Below, in pieces: positions 54,734 through 62,931 of a stretch of 64,000 bases of DNA. Origin of the DNA: Salinispora oceanensis (lineage in GTDB: Bacteria > Actinomycetota > Actinomycetes > Mycobacteriales > Micromonosporaceae); NCBI RefSeq assembly GCF_000383575.1, contig NZ_KB911579.1:1729875-1793874 (forward strand). The letters run 5' to 3'. The notes under the pieces are model-generated. The model did no database searches, was not told where the DNA came from, and worked only from the letters and a program-made list of their open reading frames with translations. Positions within the stretch are counted from its first letter, which is position 1. Each line of letters begins with the position of its first letter. The position numbers and the translations under genes are program-made.

Positions 54734-55879
54734 TCAGCTGGGTCGTACGTCGGCGGTCGTGCGCAGCAGGTGCCCGAGGCCGATGAGGGCCGCGTCCGAA
54801 CCGGCGACGCTGGCCTCGATGGTCAAGGACTGGGTCATGGACGGTAGGCAACGTTCGTAGAGCATTCCGCGGGTCGCCGCCACGTAGACGTCGAGGCTGG
54901 ACAACACGCCGCCGATGACAATGGCGTCGGGGTTGAGGAAGTTGACCAGACCGGAGAGCGCCACGCCCAACAGTCCACCGGCGTGGCGCACCATGGTCAC
55001 GACGGTCGGGTCGGCGTCGCCGACCGCCGTGATGATCTCGGGGACGGTGGTAGCCGGGGAGCCCTGCTCGGCCAACTGGCGGGCCAGAGCGGCACCGCTG
55101 GCGACGGTCTCCAGGCAGCCCTGGCTGCCGCAGGAGCAGTGCCGCTCGCCGCTGTCGGCTACCCGTACGTGGGTGACGTCGCCGCTGAGTCCGCGCCCGC
55201 CACGGTGGATCTGCCCGCCGCTGACCAGGCAGGCACCAATGCCGGTGCCGGCCTTGACGTAGATCATGTCGCCGATTTCCCGCCGCCGGGTGACGTACTC
55301 ACCCATCGCCGCCGCCTTGGCGTCGTTCTCGACAATCACCGGCACCTGGAAGCGGTCGGTGAGGTGGGCGCCGGCGTCCACGCCGCTCCAGCCGGGCATC
55401 CGGGCCGGGCCCACCAACCGCCCTCCCGGGAACCCCACCGGGCCTGGGAGGGCGACGCCGACCCCGAGCAACGCCTGACCCGGAGCGGTCGCCGCCAGGA
55501 GCCGGGTGAAGGTGGCTTCGACGACGGCGAAGACCTCCTCGGGCCCGACGGCGATGTCGATCGCCACCTCCTCGGTGGTGCGCAGCTCGCCGCCGGGCGC
55601 GCACAAGCCCACCCTGGCGTGCCTGCCGCCGAGTTCCGCGACGGCCAGGACTCCCTTGCTCTCTCGCAGGCGCAGGATCCGGGGGGGTCGACCACCGGTG
55701 GAGCGGCCCATGCCCTCCTCGGCGACGATGCCCTCCTCCAACAGCCGGCGCACCACGGCGGTGACGGTTGACGGAGCGACCTGCAGGGCCTCGACGAGGT
55801 CGGCGCGGGACGTGGCCGCACCTCTGGAGAGCAGGTCGAGGGTCTGGTCGCGCAGCGTGGCGGAGATCGGGGACTCCAA
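54734..55879 (-). CDS. ROK-family transcriptional repressor
   Basis: About 381 residues: an N-terminal winged helix-turn-helix (SRADLVEALQVAPSTVTAVVRRLLEEGIV) and a ROK sugar-sensing domain with VENDAKAAAMGEY, AGTGIGACLV and the zinc motif CSCGSQGCLETVAS. TTG at 55879 is chosen because GGGAGAGG lies just upstream; an in-frame TTG at 55939 is also possible. It is divergent from the ABC importer operon and most likely represses it through the palindrome at 56031-56060. Confidence 0.88.
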   Translation of the reverse strand: MESPISATLRDQTLDLLSRGAATSRADLVEALQVAPSTVTAVVRRLLEEGIVAEEGMGRSTGGRPPRILRLRESKGVLAVAELGGRHARVGLCAPGGELRTTEEVAIDIAVGPEEVFAVVEATFTRLLAATAPGQALLGVGVALPGPVGFPGGRLVGPARMPGWSGVDAGAHLTDRFQVPVIVENDAKAAAMGEYVTRRREIGDMIYVKAGTGIGACLVSGGQIHRGGRGLSGDVTHVRVADSGERHCSCGSQGCLETVASGAALARQLAEQGSPATTVPEIITAVGDADPTVVTMVRHAGGLLGVALSGLVNFLNPDAIVIGGVLSSLDVYVAATRGMLYERCLPSMTQSLTIEASVAGSDAALIGLGHLLRTTADVRPS

Positions 55880-56030
55880 AGTTGCCTCTCCCTTGGTCGG
55901 GTGGTTCTCGAGTGCCCGCCCCAGTCGTGTGCAGCTCAAAGTCGGGGGGTGGACTCCGGCCGCCCAGGCGAGGAGTAACCGTCAATGTTTCGGGCGACTT
56001 TGATCGTACACCGGCCAAACTCCGTGAATG

Positions 56031-56060
56031 AAGTGGGTAATTTTCGTTGACGTACCACTT
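56031..56060. promoter_or_regulatory. Palindromic operator candidate over the importer -35 box
   Basis: AAGTGGGTA (56031-56039) mirrors TACCACTT (56053-56060) with one extra G. The repeat surrounds the -35 box at 56047-56052, so bound repressor would occlude polymerase. The likely ligand is the adjacent ROK-family repressor. Confidence 0.5.
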
Positions 56061-56075
56061 ACACCTGGATAGATT
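56047..56075 (+). promoter_or_regulatory. Vegetative-type promoter of the ABC importer operon
   Basis: TTGACG (56047-56052) and TAGATT (56070-56075) separated by exactly 17 bp match the consensus very well. Predicted start near 56082, about 92 nt before the binding-protein ATG. The rest of the 294-bp spacer between the regulator and importer genes holds no gene. Confidence 0.7.
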
Positions 56076-56173
56076 CTTCGCGTTGATCGCCGAGGCAGCG
56101 CCCGGCGGGGGTACCCGGCAAGGCGCCGACACCCGGTGACGTAGGGGCACGTGCACATCACACGAGGAGACTC

Positions 56174-57976
56174 ATGACGAGCAGATTTCCCGGCCGCGCC
56201 CTGCGTGGCGCGGTGGCGGCAGCCGCCACGATCGCCCTCGGGGCAGGTCTGGTCGGCTGCGGTGACAACAGTGGATCGTCCAAGGACGGCGGCAGTCAGG
56301 GCAAGGACACCGTGACAGTCGCCTTCCGTACCCCCAACTGGATTCTGCCGATCTCAGCGCCCGGCTTCACCCAGGGGGAGAACGCCATCTTCGGCCAGGC
56401 GCTCTACCGCCCCCTCTACCAGTACCGGCTGGACGGCACCGCGCAGTACAACATCGACCCACAACGCTCGATGGCCGAGCCACCACAGGTGAGCGACGAC
56501 GGCCGGACGCTGACGATCACGTTGAAGGACAACTCCTGGTCCGATGGCACACCCATCACCACCGGGGACATCCAGTTCTGGTACAACCTGGTCACGGCGA
56601 ACAAGGACAAGTGGGCGTCCTACCGGGCCGGCGGCTTCCCCGACAACGTCGAGGAGTGGTCGATCAAGGACGAGAAGACCTTCTCGATCACCACCACGGA
56701 GGTCTACAACACCGCGTGGTTCGTCGACAACCAGCTCAACCGCATCACACCCCTACCCCGGCACGCCTGGAACAAGGACTCCGCGACCGCCGACGTGGGC
56801 GACCTCGCCAGCAGCCCGGAGGGGGCCCAGAAGGTCTTCGACTTCCTCACCGCCGCCGCGAAGGACCCCAAGACGTACGACTCCAACGAGCTGTGGCAGG
56901 TCACCAGCGGCGCGTGGAAGCTGGAGAAGTACGTGCCCAACGGTGAGGTCACCCTCGCCGCCCAACCGAACTACTCCGGTACGGACAAGCCGAAGCTGTC
57001 CAAGGTCGTGTTGCGGCCTTTCACCAGCGATGACGCCGAATTCAACGTGCTCCGCGCCGGCGACATCGACTACGGGTACGTGCCGGCGGCCAACATGTCC
57101 CAGACGAGCTACCTCGAGTCCAGGGGATACACGGTCTCACCGTGGTACGGCTGGTCGATCACCTACCTCCAGCTCAACTACAACAACCCGAAGTCCGGCG
57201 TGCTGTTCAAGCAGCCCTACCTTCGGCAGTCGTTGCAGATGCTCATCGACCAGCCGACGATCAGCAAGGTCATCTGGTCGGACACCGCCGCGCCGACCTG
57301 CGGCCCGGTACCGGCCAAGCCCGGCACCAACACCGACACCGCCGGGTGCGTGTACTCCTTCGATCCGGCGAAGGCCAAGGAACTGCTGGAGAGCCACGGC
57401 TGGAAGGTAACCCCGGACGGGCAGACCACCTGCCAGTCGCCGGGCACCGGCCCGAACCAGTGCGGTGCGGGAATCGCCGCCGGCACACCGCTCGAGTTCA
57501 CGGTGACCAGCCAGACCGGGTTCGCCGCCACGACCAAGATGTTCGCCGAGATCAAGTCGCAGATGGCCAAGCTTGGTATCCAGCTGACGATCAAGGAGGT
57601 GCCCGACTCGGTCGCGGTAACGCCAACCTGCGCGCCGACCGAGGCGAGCTGCTCCTGGGACATGTCCTTCTTCGGCTCGCAGGGCAGCTGGTACTACCCG
57701 GCCTTCGCCAGCGGCGAGCGGCTCTTCGCCACCGACGCCCCGGTCAACCTGGGCAGCTACAGCAATCCTGAGGCGGACAGGCTCATCGAGGCCACCCAGT
57801 TCGCCGGCGACGAGAGCGCACTCACGGCGTACAACGACTTCCTGGCCAAGGACCTGCCCGTGCTGTGGATGCCGAACCCGGTGTACCAGGTCTCGGCGTA
57901 CCGCTCCGGCCTGCAGGGGGTCGAGCCGCAGGACCCGATGAACCTCATGTACTTCCAGGACTGGTCCTGGAAATAG
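56174..57976 (+). CDS. Peptide/opine-type ABC transporter substrate-binding lipoprotein
   Basis: A 600-residue family-5 solute-binding protein (DppA/OppA-like). Signal peptide and lipobox LVGC near residue 28 indicate a lipoprotein. A GAGGAG ribosome binding site precedes the ATG. Family stretches include QALYRPLYQY, LTITLKDNSWSDGTPITTGD, GDIDYGYVPAANM and YLQLNYNN. Such proteins bind oligopeptides, but several bind sugars or glycosides, so the ligand is open. First gene of the importer operon; a strong hairpin separates it from the permeases. Confidence 0.92.
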   Translation: MTSRFPGRALRGAVAAAATIALGAGLVGCGDNSGSSKDGGSQGKDTVTVAFRTPNWILPISAPGFTQGENAIFGQALYRPLYQYRLDGTAQYNIDPQRSMAEPPQVSDDGRTLTITLKDNSWSDGTPITTGDIQFWYNLVTANKDKWASYRAGGFPDNVEEWSIKDEKTFSITTTEVYNTAWFVDNQLNRITPLPRHAWNKDSATADVGDLASSPEGAQKVFDFLTAAAKDPKTYDSNELWQVTSGAWKLEKYVPNGEVTLAAQPNYSGTDKPKLSKVVLRPFTSDDAEFNVLRAGDIDYGYVPAANMSQTSYLESRGYTVSPWYGWSITYLQLNYNNPKSGVLFKQPYLRQSLQMLIDQPTISKVIWSDTAAPTCGPVPAKPGTNTDTAGCVYSFDPAKAKELLESHGWKVTPDGQTTCQSPGTGPNQCGAGIAAGTPLEFTVTSQTGFAATTKMFAEIKSQMAKLGIQLTIKEVPDSVAVTPTCAPTEASCSWDMSFFGSQGSWYYPAFASGERLFATDAPVNLGSYSNPEADRLIEATQFAGDESALTAYNDFLAKDLPVLWMPNPVYQVSAYRSGLQGVEPQDPMNLMYFQDWSWK

Positions 57977-57991
57977 CCCGCTGATCGTCCC

Positions 57992-58024
57992 GGCCCCGGC
58001 GACGCACCCTGCGTCGTCGGGGCC
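57992..58024 (+). terminator. Intra-operon hairpin between binding-protein and permease genes
   Basis: 57992-58005 pairs with 58011-58024 (13 pairs plus one G-T wobble) around a 5-nt loop. No T-tract follows. Probably a partial terminator or 3' stabiliser that makes binding-protein mRNA more abundant than permease mRNA. Confidence 0.65.
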
Positions 58025-58049
58025 CTGACCAGGGAGAGGAAGCCGCACA

Positions 58050-59009
58050 GTGGCCCGGTACCTCATCGCACGTCTGGGACAGGCGCTCATCGTCATCGTG
58101 CTCGTCACGGTGATCGCGTTCCTCATCTTGCACCTGCTGCCCGGAGGCGCCGCACGAGCCACCCTCGGCAAGGAGGCGACGCTGGCGCAGTTGGCGGCGT
58201 TCAACCACGAGATGGGCTACGACCGGCCGTTGATCCAGCAGTACGGCATGTACGTGCAACGCCTGCTGCAGGGCGATCTTGGCTACTCCTACCAGCTCAA
58301 CCAGTCTGTCCTCGAGGCGATCGAACAGCGGCTACCCAAGACGATGGTGCTGTCGCTGCTGTCGACCCTGCTCGCCGTCGTGTTGGCGATCCCGCTCGGC
58401 GTGCTCCAGGCGATCCGCCGCAACCGCTGGCCCGACTACGCCATCACCGCACTGTCGCTGCTGGCGTACGCCACGCCCATCTTCTTTCTGGGCCTCATGA
58501 TGATCATCGTCTTCTCGCAGGTCTGGCCGATCCTGCCCCCGGAGGCGCCGCAGGGGTTCACGGTGGCCGAGTTGCTCGCCGATCCGGCCGGGCTGGTCCT
58601 GCCCACGGCCACCCTCGCCATCGTCACCATCGCGGTCTACGCACGGTACGTACGGTCATCGATGATCGACAACCTGAACGAGAACTACGTGCGCACCGCC
58701 CGCAGCAAAGGGCTCTCCGAGCGACGGGTCGTGCTACGCCACACCCTGCGCAACGGGCTGTTCCCGGTTATCACGCTGCTCGGGATGTACCTACCCGCGC
58801 TGTTCAGCGGGGCGCTGGTCGTCGAGTCGCTGTTCAACTTCCCCGGAATGGGCCAGTTGTTCTGGCAGGCGGCGCTGAAACGTGACTTCCCGATCCTGCT
58901 CGGGGTCACCGTCATCATCTCGATCGCCACCGTCGTCGGCGCGCTGGTCGCCGACCTGCTCTACGCCGCCGTTGACCCCCGAGTCCGACTCCGTGGGAGC
59001 GCCACATGA
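58050..59009 (+). CDS. ABC transporter permease, DppB type
   Basis: A 319-residue permease with six membrane helices. N-terminal ARYLIARLGQALIVIVLVTVIAFLI and the coupling loop YVRTARSKGLSERRVVLRHTLRNGLFPVITL are typical of DppB/OppB. GTG at 58050 follows a GGGAGAGGA ribosome binding site. It overlaps the second permease by 4 bp (59006-59009). Confidence 0.93.
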   Translation: MARYLIARLGQALIVIVLVTVIAFLILHLLPGGAARATLGKEATLAQLAAFNHEMGYDRPLIQQYGMYVQRLLQGDLGYSYQLNQSVLEAIEQRLPKTMVLSLLSTLLAVVLAIPLGVLQAIRRNRWPDYAITALSLLAYATPIFFLGLMMIIVFSQVWPILPPEAPQGFTVAELLADPAGLVLPTATLAIVTIAVYARYVRSSMIDNLNENYVRTARSKGLSERRVVLRHTLRNGLFPVITLLGMYLPALFSGALVVESLFNFPGMGQLFWQAALKRDFPILLGVTVIISIATVVGALVADLLYAAVDPRVRLRGSAT

Positions 59010-59908
59010 GCACGCTATCCGAAGCGGTCGGCCCGGCCGAGCCAAACGACACGCCACCGCGTGGCCTCTGGCGGCAGGGGCTGACCGTCTTCTGCGAGAA
59101 CCGGCTTGCCCTGGTGGGACTGGGCCTGTTCGTCCTGCTGGCCGGGGTTTGCTTCCTCGGACCGCTGGTCTACCAGACCGACCAGGTGCACACCGACCTC
59201 ACCGCCGTATACCGGGCCCCGGGAGAGCAGGGACATCTGCTCGGTACCGACGGGGTCGGCTACGACCAGCTGGGACGGCTGATGCTCGGCGGCCAGACCT
59301 CCATCATCGTCGGACTGGCCGCCGGGGTCCTCGCCACCATCGTCGGCACGCTCCTGGGCGCCATCGCCGGCTTCTTCGGCGGTTGGGTGGACGCCGCGGT
59401 GATGCGCGTGGTCGACGCGATGATGTCGATCCCCTCGTTGTTCCTGTTCATGCTGCTCGCCGCCATCGTCACGCCGAGCGCGCCGATGCTCATCCTCATC
59501 ATCGGCGCCTTCGCCTGGCTGGGCCCGGCCCGGCTCGTGCGGGGTGAGGCACTGACACTGCGCTCCCGTGAGTACGTCCAGGCGATGCGCGGGATGGGCG
59601 GCACGGGCGGCCGGGCGGTCCGCCGACACATCATCCCCAACGCCATCGGCACGGTTATCGTCAACGCCACCTTCCAGGTCGCCGACGCCATCCTCTACGT
59701 CGCCTACCTGTCCTTCCTCGGCCTCGGCATCCCCCCACCGGCAGCGAACTGGGGCGGCATGCTCTCCGATGGCCTCGCGGACACCTACAGCGGCCACTGG
59801 TGGCTGTTGTACCCGCCCGGAATCGCCATCATCCTCATCGTCCTCGCCTTCAACTTCATCGGTGACGGACTCAGGGACGCCTTCGAGGTTCGCCTCCGGC
59901 GACGCTAG
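59006..59908 (+). CDS. ABC transporter permease, DppC type
   Basis: A 300-residue permease of the DppC/OppC group with the N-terminal OppC-like helix (about 28-52), HLLGTDGVGYDQLGRLMLGG and the coupling loop YVQAMRGMGGTGGRAVRRHIIPNA. Partner of the preceding permease, with which it overlaps by 4 bp. Confidence 0.93.
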   Translation: MSTLSEAVGPAEPNDTPPRGLWRQGLTVFCENRLALVGLGLFVLLAGVCFLGPLVYQTDQVHTDLTAVYRAPGEQGHLLGTDGVGYDQLGRLMLGGQTSIIVGLAAGVLATIVGTLLGAIAGFFGGWVDAAVMRVVDAMMSIPSLFLFMLLAAIVTPSAPMLILIIGAFAWLGPARLVRGEALTLRSREYVQAMRGMGGTGGRAVRRHIIPNAIGTVIVNATFQVADAILYVAYLSFLGLGIPPPAANWGGMLSDGLADTYSGHWWLLYPPGIAIILIVLAFNFIGDGLRDAFEVRLRRR

Positions 59909-59921
59909 CAAGGGGCAGAAA

Positions 59922-62096
59922 ATGAGCGAATCGATCGGTCTAACCGCCCGGCACTCCGCGCCGGCTGTGCACGCGGCAGCCGGCCGGCCCCTGCTGGAAC
60001 TACGGGACCTCGACACCGACATCGCGCTGCGCCGGGGCACGGTACACGCCCTCGACGGCATCAGTCTCGACGTCGCGCCCGGGCAGACCCTCGGCGTCGT
60101 GGGCGAGTCCGGCAGCGGCAAGACGATGACCGCACTGTCGATCATGGGGCTGCTTCCGTCCGGCGGTCGCGTCACCGGTGGCCAGATTCTGTTCGAGGGA
60201 CGGGATCTGCGATCGTTGCCAGCCGATGAGGTGCGCCGGATCCGAGGTGTCCGGATGGGCATGGTCTTCCAGGACCCGCTCACCTCGCTCAACCCCACCA
60301 TTCGCATCGGCGCCCAGGTGGCCGAGCCGCTGCGCGTACACAAGCGGGTCGGCCGGGCGGAGGCCAGGGACCGGGCCATCCAGATCCTGCGCCGGGTCGG
60401 GATGCCGCGGCCGGAACGGATCGTCGACAACTATCCGCACGAGCTGTCCGGCGGAATGCGGCAACGGGTCGCCATCGCCATGGCCCTGGTCTGCTCGCCA
60501 AGCCTGCTGATCGCCGACGAACCGACCACCGCACTCGACGTCACCACCCAGCGGCAGATCCTCGAACTCATCGACGACCTCCGGGAAGAGTTCGGGATGG
60601 CCGTCATCCTGGTCACCCACGACCTCGGGGTGATCGCCGGTCGGGCGGACCGGGTAGCCGTCATGTACGCCGGACGGGTTGTGGAGACCGCGGCTACTGA
60701 GCAGCTGTTCCACGCACCCCGACACCGCTACACCGAGGCCCTGATGCGGGCGCTACCCGAGTCGGCCATCCGGGACAGCGGCGGACACGACCGACTGATC
60801 AGCATCCCGGGGCTGCCACCGGACCTGTCCGGTCCCCTGACCGGATGCCGGTTCGCGGCGCGGTGCTCGTATGTCAGCGACGAATGCCGGACCACCGACC
60901 CGTCCCTGATCCCGGGCACGCATCAACACGCGTGTCTGCACCCGGTACCCACGCCCGCCGGGGCCGTCACCGGGCCGGCCGGGGCCGTCACCGGGCCGGC
61001 CCGGGCGCGGGTCGAGCCGGCGGCGGAGCCGACACGGGTCGAACCGGCGGCGAAGCCGGTCACCGCGGCGCCGGCCGAAGTCACGGAGTTGCCTGTCCTG
61101 TCGGTGCGGAACCTGGTCAAGGACTACCCGGTGCACGGCCGTGGGCTGCTGCGCCGGGCCGCCGGGCAGGTAAGCGCGGTGGCCGACGTCTCCTTCGAGG
61201 TCAGGGCCGGCGAGACCTTCGGGCTCGTCGGTGAGTCCGGCTGCGGCAAGTCCACCGTGGGACGGCTCTCCGTCGGCCTGGAACGGCCCTCCGCCGGGCA
61301 GATCGTGTTGGACGGTACGGATCTCACCGACCTCACCGGTCGGGAACGACGCCGGATGCACCGACAGGTCCAACTCATGTTCCAGGACAGCTACGCCGCG
61401 ATGAACCCCCGGATGCGGGTTGACGCCATCCTCGCCGAACCGCTCGAGATCCAGAAGGTGGGTGACAGTTCGGCCCGGCAGGCACGGATCGCCACTCTCC
61501 TCGACCAGGTGGGGTTGTCCCGGCGCGCGCTGGAACGCTACCCCCACGAGTTCTCCGGCGGTCAGCTGCAGCGGATCGGGCTGGCCCGGTCGCTGGCGTT
61601 GCACCCCCGGCTGATCGTCGGCGACGAGCCGGTGAGCGCGCTGGACGTGTCGATCCAGGCGCAGGTGCTCAACCTGATGCGGGACCTGCAGCGCGAACTC
61701 GGTCTGGCGTACATCTTCATCAGCCATGATCTGTCCGTGGTCGACTACATGGCTGACCGGATCGGTGTGATGTACCTCGGCAAGCTCGTCGAGATCGGGC
61801 CGGCCCGGGAAGTGGTGCGGGCTGCCCGGCACCCCTACACGCAGGCACTTGTCGACGCGGTCCCGTCCATCACGCCGGATCGGGTAGCCACTCGCGACGG
61901 CACGACCATCCGGGGCGAGCTTCCCAGCGCCCTCGACCCACCCAGCGGGTGCCGGTTCCGTACGCGCTGCCCGCGCGCGGCGGACATCTGCACGACCGAG
62001 CCCCCGCTGGTCGGCGGCCTACACCAGGTGGCCTGCCACCTGCCGCTACGCCCGGAGCCGACCGGCACGCCCACCCAGGACCAGGCCGTCGGATGA
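59922..62096 (+). CDS. Fused double ABC ATPase (DppD-DppF in one chain)
   Basis: A 724-residue protein with two complete ABC ATPases. The first (about 20-340) has [17 protein letters not shown] and [12 protein letters not shown]. The second (about 390-715) has [18 protein letters not shown] and [12 protein letters not shown]. Each is followed by the Cys-rich oligopeptide-transporter C-terminal motif (CRFAARC...C and CRFRTRC...C). The linker contains a 21-bp tandem duplication (60957-60998). Usually these are two genes (dppD, dppF). Start ATG 59922. Confidence 0.93.
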   Translation: MSESIGLTARHSAPAVHAAAGRPLLELRDLDTDIALRRGTVHALDGISLDVAPGQTLGVVGESGSGKTMTALSIMGLLPSGGRVTGGQILFEGRDLRSLPADEVRRIRGVRMGMVFQDPLTSLNPTIRIGAQVAEPLRVHKRVGRAEARDRAIQILRRVGMPRPERIVDNYPHELSGGMRQRVAIAMALVCSPSLLIADEPTTALDVTTQRQILELIDDLREEFGMAVILVTHDLGVIAGRADRVAVMYAGRVVETAATEQLFHAPRHRYTEALMRALPESAIRDSGGHDRLISIPGLPPDLSGPLTGCRFAARCSYVSDECRTTDPSLIPGTHQHACLHPVPTPAGAVTGPAGAVTGPARARVEPAAEPTRVEPAAKPVTAAPAEVTELPVLSVRNLVKDYPVHGRGLLRRAAGQVSAVADVSFEVRAGETFGLVGESGCGKSTVGRLSVGLERPSAGQIVLDGTDLTDLTGRERRRMHRQVQLMFQDSYAAMNPRMRVDAILAEPLEIQKVGDSSARQARIATLLDQVGLSRRALERYPHEFSGGQLQRIGLARSLALHPRLIVGDEPVSALDVSIQAQVLNLMRDLQRELGLAYIFISHDLSVVDYMADRIGVMYLGKLVEIGPAREVVRAARHPYTQALVDAVPSITPDRVATRDGTTIRGELPSALDPPSGCRFRTRCPRAADICTTEPPLVGGLHQVACHLPLRPEPTGTPTQDQAVG
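60957..60998 (+). repeat. Two perfect 21-bp tandem repeats in the ATPase linker
   Basis: Two identical units in frame encode a repeated AGAVTGP in the hinge between the ATPase halves, consistent with a flexible, recently duplicated linker. Confidence 0.9.
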
Positions 62097-62800
62097 CAAC
62101 AGTGGAAATCTGCGTCAGTGACGTGCCGTCCGCACTGGTGGCCGAGGCGGCCGGGGCCGACCGGCTGGAGCTCTGCGCCGACCTCGGCCAGGGCGGCACC
62201 ACGCCGAGCCTGGGGACGGTTGAGGTCGCCCTGCGTACGCTGCGTACGGCCGATTTACGCGTGATGGTCAGGCCCCGGGGCGGTGACTTCCGGGTGAGCG
62301 AGATCGAGCAGCAGGTCATGCGCGCCGACATCGCGGCCCTCCGCGCCCTGCCCAACCCACACGGGATCACGGTCGGCGTGGTGGTCGGCGCGCTCACCCC
62401 CGACAACAAACTCGACCTGGCCGTGCTACGGGACTTGATCGAGGCAGCGGGGCCGTTGCCGGTAACCGTCCACAAGGCCTTTGACGAGGTTGACGACCAG
62501 CTCGCGGCGATCGACGAGATCATCGACCTCGGGGCGGACGCCGTGCTCACCTCGGGGGCGGCGGCCACCGCGCTGACCGGCGCCGCCCGCATCGCCGCCC
62601 TGCGGCAGCGGGCCGGCGATCGGCTTCGGATGATCGCCGCCGGCGGTATCCGCTCGCACAACGTCCGGCAGGTGCTCGCCGAAACCGGCGTACGGGAGGT
62701 CCACCTGCGTGCGCCCGTCCGGCGCGATGGACGCGAGGCGACCGACGGCGATGAGGTGAGCCGCCTCCTCACCGCGGCGCGGGATGAATGGATGCGCTGA
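62093..62800 (+). CDS. cutC: CutC-family protein
   Basis: A 235-residue TIM-barrel protein of the CutC family: VEICVSDVPSALVAEAAGADRLELCADLGQGGTTPS, VMVRPRGGDF, VTVHKAFDEV and a VLTSGAA loop. The family was named for copper homeostasis, a role that is disputed; its place here, coupled by an ATGA overlap to the importer ATPase, favours a catabolic role with the imported compound. The copper function is not assumed. Confidence 0.88.
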   Translation: MTTVEICVSDVPSALVAEAAGADRLELCADLGQGGTTPSLGTVEVALRTLRTADLRVMVRPRGGDFRVSEIEQQVMRADIAALRALPNPHGITVGVVVGALTPDNKLDLAVLRDLIEAAGPLPVTVHKAFDEVDDQLAAIDEIIDLGADAVLTSGAAATALTGAARIAALRQRAGDRLRMIAAGGIRSHNVRQVLAETGVREVHLRAPVRRDGREATDGDEVSRLLTAARDEWMR

Positions 62801-62871
62801 CCCGTTCCAGCTCATAGCCGTCGCTGACTGGAACGCAGTTCGGGTGCCCGCCGACGTTACGGATTCACGAA

Positions 62872-62910
62872 GGGGCCCGTTCCCACCGGGTCACGGCAGG
62901 AACGGGCCCC
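62872..62910. terminator. Bidirectional hairpin terminator after cutC
   Basis: A perfect 12-bp stem (62872-62883 with 62899-62910) and 15-nt loop lie between convergent genes. A weaker 7-bp stem (62804-62810/62828-62834) lies closer to cutC. Confidence 0.8.
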
Positions 62911-62931
62911 CGAGCCAACGCGAGCAGGCCG

